A stretch of 64,000 nucleotides of DNA from Limnobacter litoralis. GTDB lineage: Bacteria; Pseudomonadota; Gammaproteobacteria; Burkholderiales; Burkholderiaceae_B. Positions 45,074 through 54,917 of the stretch are shown one piece after another (positions within the stretch are counted from its first letter, which is position 1; the number at the start of each line of letters is the position of its first letter). A program made the translations under genes and the position numbers. The DNA lies in the NCBI RefSeq assembly GCF_030160455.1, contig NZ_BSOJ01000027.1, positions 1 through 64,000 on the forward strand, read 5' to 3'. The notes beneath the pieces were generated by a model. It saw only the letters and a program-made list of their open reading frames with translations. It ran no database searches and was not told where the DNA came from.

Positions 45074-47839
45074 ATGAACCTCGCCCTCTTGAAAGAATTT
45101 TTTGCCGGCTTTTTGCGCAATCGCCACCTGGGTCGCCATTTCAAGCGTCTTGCCCTACTGGAGACCCTGCCTCAGTCTGAATTTGGCCGGACATTACCGC
45201 CGCAGTTGACTCAACATCTGGTCAAGGCGGCGCGATTGAACAATGATGAATTGCTAAAAAGCCTGCAAAGTCACAGCGATGGTCTGTCTGAGCCGCAGGC
45301 TGACCTGGTGCGCCGCCGCGTGGGTTACAACGAGGTTGAACATGAAAAGCCCCTGCACTGGCGCGTGCACCTGTGGCAGTGCTACCGCAACCCGTTCAAC
45401 CTGCTGCTGACCCTGCTGGCCATCGTGTCTTTCCTGACACACGACATGAAGGCCACCACAGTTATTTCGACCATGATCGTGCTGTCCACGCTTCTGCGCT
45501 TCTGGCAAGAGGCCAAGTCCAACAAGGCGGCCGACGCCTTGAAAGCCATGGTCAGCAATACGGCCACAGTCAGCCGCCGCGATGTCACCGAGGACGCCGC
45601 TGAGGTGTTCGAGCAATTTTACGGCGCCAAGATTCAAGCGAAATCAGCCCGCCGCGAGGAAGTGCCCATCAAGCTGCTGGTGCCGGGTGACCTGCTGATT
45701 TTGTCGGCTGGCGACATGATTCCTGCCGACTGCCGCGTGCTGTCCGCCAAAGACCTGTTTGTATCGCAAGCCGCCATGACCGGGGAATCTCTGCCCGTTG
45801 AAAAGTTTGCGGCACAACGCGATGCAAGCACCATCAACCCGCTGGAGCTCGACAACATCTTGTTCATGGGTACAAACGTGGTGTCAGGCGCAGCCACAGC
45901 CGTGGTGCTAAGCACGGGTAACCGCACCTATTTTGGCGCGTTGGCCAGCCGCGTCACCGCCACCGACCGCGCGCCCACCTCCTTTCAAACTGGTGTGAAC
46001 AAGGTCAGCTGGGTGCTGATTCGCTTCATGTTGATCATGGCGCCATTGGTGCTGTTCATCAATGGCTTTACCAAGCACGACTGGATGGAAGCCCTGCTGT
46101 TTGCCATGTCGATTGCCGTGGGCCTGACCCCCGAAATGCTGCCCATGATCGTGACCTCTACACTGGCCAAGGGTGCGGTGTTTCTGTCACGCAAAAAAGT
46201 CATCGTAAAACGCCTGGACGCCATTCAGAACTTCGGCGCGATGGACGTGCTGTGCACTGACAAAACAGGCACCCTGACGCAAGACAAGATTTTTCTGGCA
46301 CGGCATGTGGATGTGTGGGGCGAAGAGGCCGATGAGGTGCTGGAAATGGCTTATTTGAACAGCTACTACCAGACGGGCCTGAAAAACCTGCTGGACGTGG
46401 CGGTGCTGGAACACGCCGACGTGCACCGTGAACTAAACCCCGCACGCAACTACCGCAAGGTCGACGAAATTCCGTTCGATTTCAACCGCAGGCGCATGTC
46501 TGTGGTCGTCAGCGAACGTGAAGACCACCACGAACTGATCACCAAAGGCGCGGTTGAAGAAGTGTTGTCCGTGTGCACCCACGTCCGCCATGGCGAAGGG
46601 GTTGAACCCCTCTCGCAAGCGCTGCTGGATCGCATTCGTCAGGTGACTGGCGACCTGAACGAAGAAGGCTTGCGCGTGGTGGCCGTGGCCGCCAAGGAAA
46701 TGCCACCCCGCCGGGAGAACTACGGCATTGCCGATGAGTCTGGCTTGACCTTGATTGGTTACGTGGCCTTTTTGGACCCCCCCAAGGAATCCACAGCCCC
46801 TGCCCTGGAAGCCCTGGCCGCGCATGGCGTGGCCGTGAAAGTGCTGACTGGCGACAACGAACTGGTGACCGCCAAAATTTGCCGCGAAGTGGGCCTGGAG
46901 CAGCGCGGTGTGCTGATGGGTGGTGAAATCGAGCGCATGAACGACGCGGAACTGGCCAAAGCGGTGGAAGACAACAATGTGTTTGCCAAACTGACACCGG
47001 CCCACAAAGAACGAATTGTGCGCATGTTGAAAGGCAACGGCCATGTGGTGGGCTTCATGGGTGATGGCATCAACGACGCCCCCGCCCTGCGTGCGGCCGA
47101 CATCGGCATTTCAGTGGACACCGCCGTGGACATTGCCAAAGAAGCCGCCGACATCATCTTGCTGGAAAAGAGCCTGATGGTGCTTGAAGAAGGCGTGCTG
47201 GAGGGCCGCCGCACCTTTGCCAACATGCTGAAATACATCAAGCTGACCGCAAGCTCCAACTTCGGCAACGTGTTTTCAGTGTTGGTGGCCAGTGCGTTCA
47301 TTCCGTTTTTGCCCATGCTGCCCATGCATTTGCTGGTTCAAAACCTGTTGTACGACATTTCACAAATTGCGGTGCCCTTCGACCTGGTTGACGATGAAAT
47401 GCTGACCAAGCCACTGACCTGGCAGCCCGCTGAAATTGGCCGTTTCATGCTGTATTTCGGGCCGCTCAGCTCGGTCTTCGACATCATCACGTTTTTGATG
47501 ATGTGGTTTGTGTTTGGTGCCAACAGCCCTGAACACCAAACCCTGTTCCAGTCTGGCTGGTTCGTCATGGGCTTGCTCACGCAAACGCTGATTGTGCACA
47601 TGATCCGCACGCCCAAGCTGCCGTTCATCCAAAGCCGGGCGGCCACGCCGTTGATCGTCATGACCGGCATCATCATGGCAGTGGGTATTTTTCTGCCCAT
47701 GGGGCCCTTGGCGCATTACTTCAAGCTGCAGGCCCTGCCGCCGCTTTACTTTGCGCTGACTGCGCTGATTGTGGTGGGTTACATGGCACTGACACAGGCT
47801 GTGAAGGGCTATTACGCGCGTCGGTTTGGGTGGAATTAG
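45074..47839 (+). CDS. mgtA: Mg2+-importing P-type ATPase
   Basis: A 921-residue type IIIB P-type ATPase that imports Mg2+. Actuator motif TGES (AAMTGESLPVEKF, about residues 235-247), phosphorylation motif DKTGTLT (about 396-402), a KGAVEEV nucleotide site, hinge GDGINDAPALRAADIGISVDTAVD and ten membrane helices. Length is normal. It lies alone behind a long leader and just after the kdp operon; the 92-bp gap after it holds an FNR-type box. Confidence 0.96.
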   Translation: MNLALLKEFFAGFLRNRHLGRHFKRLALLETLPQSEFGRTLPPQLTQHLVKAARLNNDELLKSLQSHSDGLSEPQADLVRRRVGYNEVEHEKPLHWRVHLWQCYRNPFNLLLTLLAIVSFLTHDMKATTVISTMIVLSTLLRFWQEAKSNKAADALKAMVSNTATVSRRDVTEDAAEVFEQFYGAKIQAKSARREEVPIKLLVPGDLLILSAGDMIPADCRVLSAKDLFVSQAAMTGESLPVEKFAAQRDASTINPLELDNILFMGTNVVSGAATAVVLSTGNRTYFGALASRVTATDRAPTSFQTGVNKVSWVLIRFMLIMAPLVLFINGFTKHDWMEALLFAMSIAVGLTPEMLPMIVTSTLAKGAVFLSRKKVIVKRLDAIQNFGAMDVLCTDKTGTLTQDKIFLARHVDVWGEEADEVLEMAYLNSYYQTGLKNLLDVAVLEHADVHRELNPARNYRKVDEIPFDFNRRRMSVVVSEREDHHELITKGAVEEVLSVCTHVRHGEGVEPLSQALLDRIRQVTGDLNEEGLRVVAVAAKEMPPRRENYGIADESGLTLIGYVAFLDPPKESTAPALEALAAHGVAVKVLTGDNELVTAKICREVGLEQRGVLMGGEIERMNDAELAKAVEDNNVFAKLTPAHKERIVRMLKGNGHVVGFMGDGINDAPALRAADIGISVDTAVDIAKEAADIILLEKSLMVLEEGVLEGRRTFANMLKYIKLTASSNFGNVFSVLVASAFIPFLPMLPMHLLVQNLLYDISQIAVPFDLVDDEMLTKPLTWQPAEIGRFMLYFGPLSSVFDIITFLMMWFVFGANSPEHQTLFQSGWFVMGLLTQTLIVHMIRTPKLPFIQSRAATPLIVMTGIIMAVGIFLPMGPLAHYFKLQALPPLYFALTALIVVGYMALTQAVKGYYARRFGWN

Positions 47840-47848
47840 AGTGTTGGC

Positions 47849-47862
47849 TTGATTTAGATCAA
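47849..47862 (+). promoter_or_regulatory. FNR/Anr-type box upstream of the cytochrome-porin gene
   Basis: TTGAT-TTAG-ATCAA is an exact FNR/Anr consensus (TTGAT-N4-ATCAA). Its centre lies about 41.5 bp before a start site that would be served by a TAAAAA -10 at 47885-47890, the usual class II activator position, and 77 bp before the start codon at 47932. It is flanked by TTGGC/GCCAA arms, so part of it may also fold as an mgtA 3' hairpin. Confidence 0.62.
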
Positions 47863-47931
47863 GACGCCAATGTTTGCTTTTTGTTAAAAATTGCTTAAGC
47901 CAATTACAAAAAGCCACACGGGGGGCGAGCT

Positions 47932-49212
47932 ATGTCAATTCATCAAATCCGTTTATCCAATCAGCCAGCAGTGCTTCGGGCATTGCTGCTTGCTGGCGCC
48001 ATTCTGAGCCTGTTCGCCACAAACAGCGCTCAGGCAATCCCAGTGTTCGCACGCCAAACCCAACAAAAATGCGTGGCTTGCCACGCAGGCGGGCAGTTTC
48101 CAGAGCTGACTCCGTTTGGTCGCCTGTTCAAGGAAACGGGCTACACCATGGGCGAGCGCACCATGCCCTTTTCGGTCATGGCGCTGGCAGAGTACGCCAA
48201 AGTGGCCAGCACGCTGGACGCTGCACCCGCATGGATGCAGTATGTGCCCGTTGGCTCACCCGGTGCCTATCAGTTCACCGATGCCAACACACCCTACCCC
48301 ACCACCGCGTCTGACAGTGGGGTGGCCGGTTTAACAGCCTACGCTCTGTGGAACAGTTGCGTGTATGCAGAATTTGGCCTGTATCGCACAGCCAACCAGA
48401 TCTTTTCAATCTTGAACGCGGGTACACCCACGGCCGACACCACGCAGTTGCAGGGTTTGAACAACCCCTACTGGCGCCTGGCCTACACCAAAGACTGGGG
48501 CAGCCAGAACATCATGGTGGGCACCAGTGGCATGCTGGCCGACGTGTACGACGGCACCACTACCCCCACAGACGGCAATGCTTACCAGCACAAAAAGAGC
48601 ATTGGACTGGACATGCAGTATCAGTATTTGGGCGATCCCAATGTGGTGTCTGTGCAGATGGCCTACATGCGCAACACGGTTGACGATTCAGTCAACGGTG
48701 GTGGTGGCCCATCGATTGACACGCCCCGCACATTCCGCAGCAAACTGACGTATGTTTACCAGAATACTTACGGCGGCGATGTAGCCTATTTCAACCTGAT
48801 CGACGAAAAAGACCGCACGCAAGAGAAGCAAGGTCTGACCTATGAGCTGTTCTGGATACCGGTGCAAGACATTCGGGTGGGCCGCTTACTGAGCCAGTGC
48901 AGCTTCCTGGGGCTGTTCAGACCTGGGCAGGGACTGCAGGGCAATTTCAGCTTCGTGCATGATGCGCTGAGTCAGCGAGGCCACCGTGGGCACATCGCTG
49001 ACCAAACCCTGTACCTGGCCGATCAGTTGAACACCGCGCTGGTGATCGCCTTCAATCGTGGCGCGTTTGATGGACAAAATGGACGCGCCAAAAAATGTCA
49101 CTTTCAAGGTTTGTGCAAACCCCATTTTGAACACGTCGCGAATCAAACTGCCCACAGGGCGACGGGTGTCTCGGGCGGCCTGCAGGGCACGCCACACGGC
49201 ACGCCACAATGA
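47932..49212 (+). pseudogene. Cytochrome c outer-membrane (porin-like) protein, 3'-truncated and fused to antisense
   Basis: The 426-residue frame starts with a signal peptide (to about residue 35), then a haem motif CVACH (47-51) in a short cytochrome domain, and a beta-barrel-like region rich in aromatic-ended strands (for example MVGTSGMLADVYDGT, LTYVYQNTYGGDVAYFNLID). After DIRVG (about residue 317, near 48885) the sequence changes abruptly: the last 110 residues are the antisense of the nitronate monooxygenase gene. Relatives are expected to go on with further barrel strands, so the native C-terminus is lost, perhaps with the closing strand. Probably not a working barrel. Confidence 0.65.
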
Positions 49213-49947
49213 CAATTTTTTGGCGGTTACTTTTTTCGCGTTGGGCGTGGCCATGACGCGGCAGGGCATGCTGTCAAAATTCGCGTTGTAAATCGTTTCT
49301 TCAACCTGCTTGTCGACGATCATGCTTTTGGTGGTTTGATGCACAGGGCTTTCTTGTGTGGCAGCCCAGCGCGTGCCCATGGCCACGGCATCGGCGCCCA
49401 GCGACAAGGCCGCCACCAGCCCTGCCCCACTGCCAAACCCACCTGCGGCAACAATCGGCAGGTTGGTCACCTGCCGAATGGCGGGTATCAACACAAGCGA
49501 GGTGACCGAACCGCCGTGCGCAGCCGCTTCATGACCCGTCACCAGCAAAGCATCCACACCCGCCTTTTGGGCACTCAATGCATGTTTGGCAGACACCACC
49601 GTGGCAATCACCTTCCCGCCATAGGCGTGTACCCGTTCACACACATCGGCACCGCTTCCCAGTGAAAAATTCACCACGGGTACCTGCTCGGCCAGGGCAA
49701 CCTCCAGATTTTCACGGGCGCCCGGCATCAACAAGGCGCAACCAATGCCAAAAGGTTTGTCTGTCAGCGATTTCACCCGCCGAATTTCATCCAGAGTTTG
49801 CGCAGGCGTCAAATGGCCGATGGCCAGAATACCCAAGCCACCTGCGTTGCTGGTGGCAGCCACCAGATCGGCGTTGGCCACATAGGTCATGCCGGGGCAC
49901 AGCAGCGGATGTTCAATACCAAACAGTTCAGTGATTCGAGTTTTCAT
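48886..49947 (-). CDS. Nitronate monooxygenase family protein
   Basis: A 353-residue FMN enzyme of the NMO/2-nitropropane dioxygenase family (TIM barrel). Marks are the N-terminal IEHPLLCPGMTYVANADLVAATSNAGGLGIL, the GHEAAAHGG loop carrying the base His (about residue 138), and the FMN-phosphate motif AAGGFGSGAGLVAALSLGADAV. It oxidises alkyl nitronates or related compounds. Its stop codon (48888-48886) lies exactly at the point where the truncated cytochrome-porin gene runs into it from the other side. Confidence 0.88.
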   Translation of the reverse strand: MKTRITELFGIEHPLLCPGMTYVANADLVAATSNAGGLGILAIGHLTPAQTLDEIRRVKSLTDKPFGIGCALLMPGARENLEVALAEQVPVVNFSLGSGADVCERVHAYGGKVIATVVSAKHALSAQKAGVDALLVTGHEAAAHGGSVTSLVLIPAIRQVTNLPIVAAGGFGSGAGLVAALSLGADAVAMGTRWAATQESPVHQTTKSMIVDKQVEETIYNANFDSMPCRVMATPNAKKVTAKKLSLWRAVWRALQAARDTRRPVGSLIRDVFKMGFAQTLKVTFFGASILSIKRATIEGDHQRGVQLIGQVQGLVSDVPTVASLTQRIMHEAEIALQSLPRSEQPQEAALAQ

Positions 49948-50036
49948 GACAGACCAATGGATTGGAAAAAGAAAAACGGCGGCATTGCGCGAACAATACC
50001 AGCCGTTCCTGTTTTGGATATTACTTCAAAGTAGCT

Positions 50037-50402
50037 TTACTTGGAAGTTGCCCCGACACCCACGCCAACGCCGGCGTCAACACCCAACTTCTTGCCGCTC
50101 ACGCCCAGGTCAGCCTTTGCACCCGCCTCGGCCTTTGCATCACCATCTGTTTTCATGTGGTCTTTCATTTTGCCTTTCATGTGGCCCTTCATGTGCTCCT
50201 TGTCATGGCCCTTCATGTTGCCGTGCATTTGGCCTTTCATGGCGCCATCGGCTTTCATTTCAGCGCCCTCTTTCATGCCCATGCCACTGTGATGCTGGTC
50301 CATTTGGGTTTCACCTTTGGCACTCATGTGTGCGTCATCGGCGTGCGCCAAAGCTGTAAACAAAGCCATGGATGAGAATGCTGCAATTGCGAGTTTTTTC
50401 AT
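50037..50402 (-). CDS. Met/Lys/His-rich exported protein
   Basis: A 121-residue protein: signal peptide of 21 residues ending LAHA, then about 65 residues with 12 Met plus many Lys, His, Gly and Asp in loose repeats of the form MKG/MKD/MHG, then a Gly/Ala/Val tail. The mature part has no Cys, Trp, Tyr or Phe. It resembles the MXKDX repeat protein at 59481. It may bind metal (Cu or Ni) or act as a methionine-based oxidant sink; neither is proven. ATG 50402 follows AAGGAG. The response-regulator gene is divergent. Confidence 0.7.
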   Translation of the reverse strand: MKKLAIAAFSSMALFTALAHADDAHMSAKGETQMDQHHSGMGMKEGAEMKADGAMKGQMHGNMKGHDKEHMKGHMKGKMKDHMKTDGDAKAEAGAKADLGVSGKKLGVDAGVGVGVGATSK

Positions 50403-50528
50403 GTGGATCTCCTTGGGTAGTACATCAACAGGTTGCTTGTTTCGTGATGGCCTTGAAACTTTGATACAGTAACAGCCTGGGCTGTACCTTGTCATAGTTT
50501 GCATGATTGCCACAACAAAGGGATTAAC

Positions 50529-51230
50529 GTGAGAATTGCGTTATTGGATGACGAACCCTCGGAAACAGCCCGCCTGAGCGAGTTTTTGCAAGGTGCCGGG
50601 CACAGCACGGATCTGTTTCAGGACCCCCGCCTTTTTGTCAAACACCTGCACCGCGAAACATTTGACCTGATCGTCATTGACTGGCAAATGCCCGGCATGA
50701 GCGGACTTGAAGTGCTGCATTGGATCCGCAAGGCCATGCAATCCGACACGCCCGTCATTTTTGTGACCAATCTTGGGGGCGAGGCCAGCATCATGGAAGG
50801 ACTGGACAACGGCGCTGACGATTACCTGACCAAGCCCGTGCGCAAAGGCGAGTTTTTAAGCCGTGTGCATGCCACGCTAAGACGTGCCCAACCCGCTACA
50901 GCCCCGAAAGCCACTGAGACCTACGGGCCCTACACATTCAAAGCGCTTGAATCCATCGTGCGTTTGAACGACGAGGACATCGCGCTGACGCCCAAGGAAC
51001 TGAACTTGTCACTCTTGCTGTTTCGCAACGCAGACAAAGCCCTTTCAAGAACCTACATTCAACAACACGTTTGGGGCAACGACAACATCACGACGCGCTC
51101 GATGGACGCGCATTTGTCGCGCTTGAGAACCAAACTGCACCTGAACGATGCTGAACAGGGTTATCACCTGATGCCCATTTACAATTTCGGATACCGACTG
51201 GTTGCCACCCATGCGACACACTCCGTTTAA
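50529..51230 (+). CDS. OmpR-type response regulator
   Basis: A 233-residue two-component regulator: receiver with Asp51 (VIDWQMPGMSGL), acidic pair DDEP and Lys in YLTKPV, then a winged-helix output domain about 130-230. GTG at 50529 is the likely start. It overlaps the next gene (LysM-FecR) by 20 nt and heads the operon with a CHASE2 histidine kinase, its probable partner. Confidence 0.9.
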   Translation: MRIALLDDEPSETARLSEFLQGAGHSTDLFQDPRLFVKHLHRETFDLIVIDWQMPGMSGLEVLHWIRKAMQSDTPVIFVTNLGGEASIMEGLDNGADDYLTKPVRKGEFLSRVHATLRRAQPATAPKATETYGPYTFKALESIVRLNDEDIALTPKELNLSLLLFRNADKALSRTYIQQHVWGNDNITTRSMDAHLSRLRTKLHLNDAEQGYHLMPIYNFGYRLVATHATHSV

Positions 51231-52548
51231 GACCTTTACCCTGCTTTTTGCTTTGGCTGGTCTTTGCAGCCCGGCAATCTCGGCCGACAATGGCAATCTC
51301 GACTACACAGTGATCAAGGGCGACACCATCTGGACCTTCTCTCAGGTCTACTTGAACGGCGATGAAGCCTGGAAAGAGGTGGTGAAGTTAAATGCGGTGA
51401 AAAACCCGAAACTGCTGCAACCTGGCACTCATTTGCGGATTCCGGTCAACCTGTTGAAGCAGGAGCGCAGTCTGGCCACCATTGTTTCCAGCACTGGGCC
51501 TGTCAACCTGATCCCTTTCGGACAAACTGCGCACGCTGCAAAAGCGGGTGAAACCGTGGCCTACAAAGACCGCCTGAGCACCGGACCACAAGGTTTTGCC
51601 AGCATCAAGCTGCCCGACGGCTCAATCATCAGCTTGCCCTCCAACACCGAGGTGCAAGTCAACGCACTGGCCAAATCAGCCTTCAAAAACCGAATTGAGT
51701 CGGATCTCTCTGTGCAGCAAGGCAAAGTGGAGGCCATCGTAACCCGGCAAAAGCAGGATGACCGCTTCATTTTGCGCACGCCTCAAGCCATTGCTGGCGT
51801 GCGTGGCACAGAATTCCGATTTGGACTCGGTGAACAAGACAACACCCTGCTGGAAGTGCTCGACGGGGCCGTGGCATTGGGTGCGCCACAAGGCAAGCAA
51901 GAACAATTGGTGCGAGGGGGCGAGTTGGCCAGCGTTGATTCGCAAGGGCAACTCAGCACAACCAGCCTGCCCACTGCGCCGCGCTGGAATATCGACAGCA
52001 GTATTCAGGTTTCAGAGCAGGTGGATCTTGCCTTGGGCGACACACCCATGGCTGCACCCAATGTGCACGTTACCGTGGCCGACAACACCGCCTTTGACAA
52101 TCCACGATTCGAGACACGCAGTGCAAACCCGGTGATTAATATCCCCGACCTGCCAGACGGCGTGTGGTTTGCCAAAGCGGCTTACACCCTACCCAACGGT
52201 GCAGAGGGTGAGGCCCAAACCCTGATGATCGACCGGCTGACTGGCAAAGGTGGTAAAAGTCCGTCGGCCATTCAAACAGATCCCAATGGCCGTTCAGTGA
52301 CTTTCAAATGGGTGCCGCTTGGTCAAGCACAGCGCTATCAACTAAGGATTACACCCTCAGCAAATGCACCGGCCATCCAACAAATGACTCAAGCACCCTC
52401 TGCCTCAGTGTGCTGTCTCAAGCCAGGCGCCTATGTGTGGCAGGTCAGCTACTTCGACAGTTCAAACACCTTGGTGCATGAAAGCCCTGCACAAACACTG
52501 CTGGTGGGTCCCAAGGTCAGTCTGCCGTCCGCGCCCAAAAGCCAGTGA
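51211..52548 (+). CDS. Exported LysM-FecR domain protein
   Basis: A 445-residue periplasmic protein: signal peptide (to about 22), a LysM domain (YTVIKGDTIWTFSQVYLNGDEAW...LRIP, about 30-75) that binds peptidoglycan, and a FecR-type domain (about 115-215, with LPDGSIISLPSNTEV and TPQAIAGVRGTEFRF), then an Fn3-like C-terminal half. This build is common beside CHASE2 kinases and probably senses the cell wall or passes a signal to the kinase. It overlaps the regulator gene by 20 nt and the kinase gene by 4 nt. Confidence 0.87.
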   Translation: MRHTPFKTFTLLFALAGLCSPAISADNGNLDYTVIKGDTIWTFSQVYLNGDEAWKEVVKLNAVKNPKLLQPGTHLRIPVNLLKQERSLATIVSSTGPVNLIPFGQTAHAAKAGETVAYKDRLSTGPQGFASIKLPDGSIISLPSNTEVQVNALAKSAFKNRIESDLSVQQGKVEAIVTRQKQDDRFILRTPQAIAGVRGTEFRFGLGEQDNTLLEVLDGAVALGAPQGKQEQLVRGGELASVDSQGQLSTTSLPTAPRWNIDSSIQVSEQVDLALGDTPMAAPNVHVTVADNTAFDNPRFETRSANPVINIPDLPDGVWFAKAAYTLPNGAEGEAQTLMIDRLTGKGGKSPSAIQTDPNGRSVTFKWVPLGQAQRYQLRITPSANAPAIQQMTQAPSASVCCLKPGAYVWQVSYFDSSNTLVHESPAQTLLVGPKVSLPSAPKSQ

Positions 52549-54794
52549 ATGACCCTGAAAAAAAGCCGGCACTGCTCAGGCCCCAGATCATTCTGGCGGC
52601 CTGGCTGATTTTGTTTTGTGTGCTGTTCTCGTTCAGCAAAGCCCCCGAAACACTGAACCGGCTTTTTGATGACCTGGCACTCAGCCAGTTCCACAGAAAA
52701 GTAGATCCCCAACTGTTGTTGATCTCCATTGATGACAACAGCTTGAGCCAACTGGGTCAGTGGCCCTGGTCTCGCGCCCTGCATGCTCAACTGATTGATC
52801 GCCTTTCAAAGTCTGAGGTGAAGGCGGTGGCCCTGGACATCGTGTTGACCGAGCCTGCAAAGGCACCGACCGAGGACAAAGCACTTGCCGACGCAATTTC
52901 GACTACACGCATGCCTGTCTTTTTGCCCGCCATTCAGGCGGATCGGGCCAATTTGCCCGGATTGCGAAACGGGTGGCTGACACCCAGCGAAACCCTCAAA
53001 AGCAAGCCCGGCCAATGGGTTGACATCGGTGTCCATGTAGACCCTGACGGCATACTGCGCAGCTTAAAGACGCCGCAAAGCGATGCGGGCGCAATGCCCT
53101 CTTTGTCGTGGGCAATGGCAAACAGCGCCCTGCCCCAAATTTCACCCCAGCCTGCTGGAGTGTGGCACATTCCGTTTGCCGGCCCCGGGGGGTCAGTGCC
53201 TGCGGTGTCTTACGTGGAGGTGCTGAAAGGACAGGTTCCCAAAAGCCTGCTTGCGGGCAAACTGGTTTTTGTGGGTGCCACGGCAGCGGGTCTTCAGGAC
53301 CTTTTTATCACACCAGGTGGTGGCTACATGCCCGGGGTTGAAGTGCATGCCCAAGCCACAGACGCACTTTTAAAAAATCTGCACTACCGGCATCTTTCAA
53401 CGGCATGGTCATGGGTTTTAGCGGTGCTGGCCGTGATTGGTTTGCTTCGTCTGTTCGGTCACAGTGCAAGCCGACAACTTGCATTGGGCGTGCTGATGTT
53501 CATTCTCGCCATTTTGGGCGTCATGTGGATCGGCGTTGCCGCGAAGGGGGTGTTCATCGCCCCGGCTCAAGCCCTGTTTGCCGTATTGATGGTGTACCCG
53601 CTCTGGAGCTGGCAGCGTTTGGAGTGGGTGTCCCGCTTTGCAAGCGAACAACTTGAAAAGCTGCACCCCGACAGGGCACTGGGCAATCTGTTCGGTTGGT
53701 CCGCGCCGCGCAGCCTTCACGCCGCCGAAGACCCATTGAGCGCGAAATTGCGAACCATCGAGGCGCTGCACACCCTGATTGGCGAGTCCGAAACTTTTTT
53801 CAGGACCATTCTGGAAGAACATCCGCACCCCGTCATGATTGCGGACACGCATCACCGCCTGGTCAAGCTCAATGAACTGGCGCGTCAACAGTTTGCGCTG
53901 ACTGAGGGTGCAACACTGCCAGAATTTTGGGGATCAGACACCTGGAACAGCCTGCTGACAGCGCATGAAAGTCAGGAATTGACACTTCAAGTCCAGTCGG
54001 GTCAGTCACGCATCTTCTCAGCACAGGCCTTTTCAATTGCCAGCGGGAAAAATCAGTTTACTTTGCTGCTGCTGATCGACCGAACCGAGGAAAGAACCCT
54101 TCAACAGCAACGCGACGACACCATCCGGTTTTTGTCTCACGACCTGCGGGCACCCCAGTCCAGCATACTCGCAATGATCGACGACGCCAGAGAACAGACC
54201 TCCGAGTCGGACAATCGGCCCTTGCTGGACAAGATTGCCGCTGCCGCCCGACGCACCCTGAGCATGGCGCAAGGTTTTCTGGAAGCCCAGCGGGCCGAGC
54301 ACAACACGGTCAATCTGACGGAAGTGCAAATCAACAACCTGGCTTTGGAGGCGATTTATCAAGCCAGTGCCAACGCAAAAAGGGCTGGAGTCACTCTGAC
54401 GCTCGAAGAAAACAATGCCCTGTATTACGTTCAGGGCGATCACGAACTGCTGGCGCGCGTGCTACAAAACCTGCTCGACAATGCCATTAAGTACAGCCCA
54501 GCCAAAGGAAGGGTGTGGGTGCGTTTGTCGACGAATCACGAACAGTCACCCGGCATGGTTGCAATCGAAGTTGAAGACGAAGGGCCCGGCATTCCAGCCA
54601 CACAACGCGAACAGATATTCAAACCCTTCGTACAAGGCGATGCACCCAAGGGTGACAAGGGCATCGGCTTGGGTCTGCACTTCGTCCAACAGGTTGCCCG
54701 GCAGTTGGGGGGCAACGTTGCCTGTTTGGCCAGTCCGATGGGGGGCGCCTTGTTTCGGTTGGAACTGCCCTGCACCGACGTGGAATCGCTTTAA
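52545..54794 (+). CDS. CHASE2-domain sensor histidine kinase
   Basis: A 749-residue membrane kinase: N-terminal helix (about 12-30), a large periplasmic CHASE2 domain (about 45-280, with LLISIDDNSLSQLGQWPW and VFVGATAAGLQDLF), three close membrane helices about 285-355, a PAS-like segment (about 425-500) and a kinase core with His532 (FLSHDLRAPQSS) and the ATPase motifs DNAIKYSP, DEGPGIP and GIGLGLHFVQQV. It is translationally coupled to the LysM-FecR gene and is probably the partner of the response regulator at 50529. Confidence 0.93.
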   Translation: MNDPEKKPALLRPQIILAAWLILFCVLFSFSKAPETLNRLFDDLALSQFHRKVDPQLLLISIDDNSLSQLGQWPWSRALHAQLIDRLSKSEVKAVALDIVLTEPAKAPTEDKALADAISTTRMPVFLPAIQADRANLPGLRNGWLTPSETLKSKPGQWVDIGVHVDPDGILRSLKTPQSDAGAMPSLSWAMANSALPQISPQPAGVWHIPFAGPGGSVPAVSYVEVLKGQVPKSLLAGKLVFVGATAAGLQDLFITPGGGYMPGVEVHAQATDALLKNLHYRHLSTAWSWVLAVLAVIGLLRLFGHSASRQLALGVLMFILAILGVMWIGVAAKGVFIAPAQALFAVLMVYPLWSWQRLEWVSRFASEQLEKLHPDRALGNLFGWSAPRSLHAAEDPLSAKLRTIEALHTLIGESETFFRTILEEHPHPVMIADTHHRLVKLNELARQQFALTEGATLPEFWGSDTWNSLLTAHESQELTLQVQSGQSRIFSAQAFSIASGKNQFTLLLLIDRTEERTLQQQRDDTIRFLSHDLRAPQSSILAMIDDAREQTSESDNRPLLDKIAAAARRTLSMAQGFLEAQRAEHNTVNLTEVQINNLALEAIYQASANAKRAGVTLTLEENNALYYVQGDHELLARVLQNLLDNAIKYSPAKGRVWVRLSTNHEQSPGMVAIEVEDEGPGIPATQREQIFKPFVQGDAPKGDKGIGLGLHFVQQVARQLGGNVACLASPMGGALFRLELPCTDVESL

Positions 54795-54917
54795 GCCGCT
54801 TTCAAAATGCCATCGGTTTTGTTACAGATGATTACGGGGTCAACCTGCCCTGCCATTGCGCCGTTACCCTACAGCCTTGGAACAACAATCCACCCCTAAG
54901 GCAAGGGATATAAAAAG

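Noticed and set aside
47841-47876. mgtA terminator made of TTGGC...GCCAA arms
   Set aside because: The inner part is an exact FNR box in a sensible promoter position, so a regulatory site is the better reading, though both could hold.
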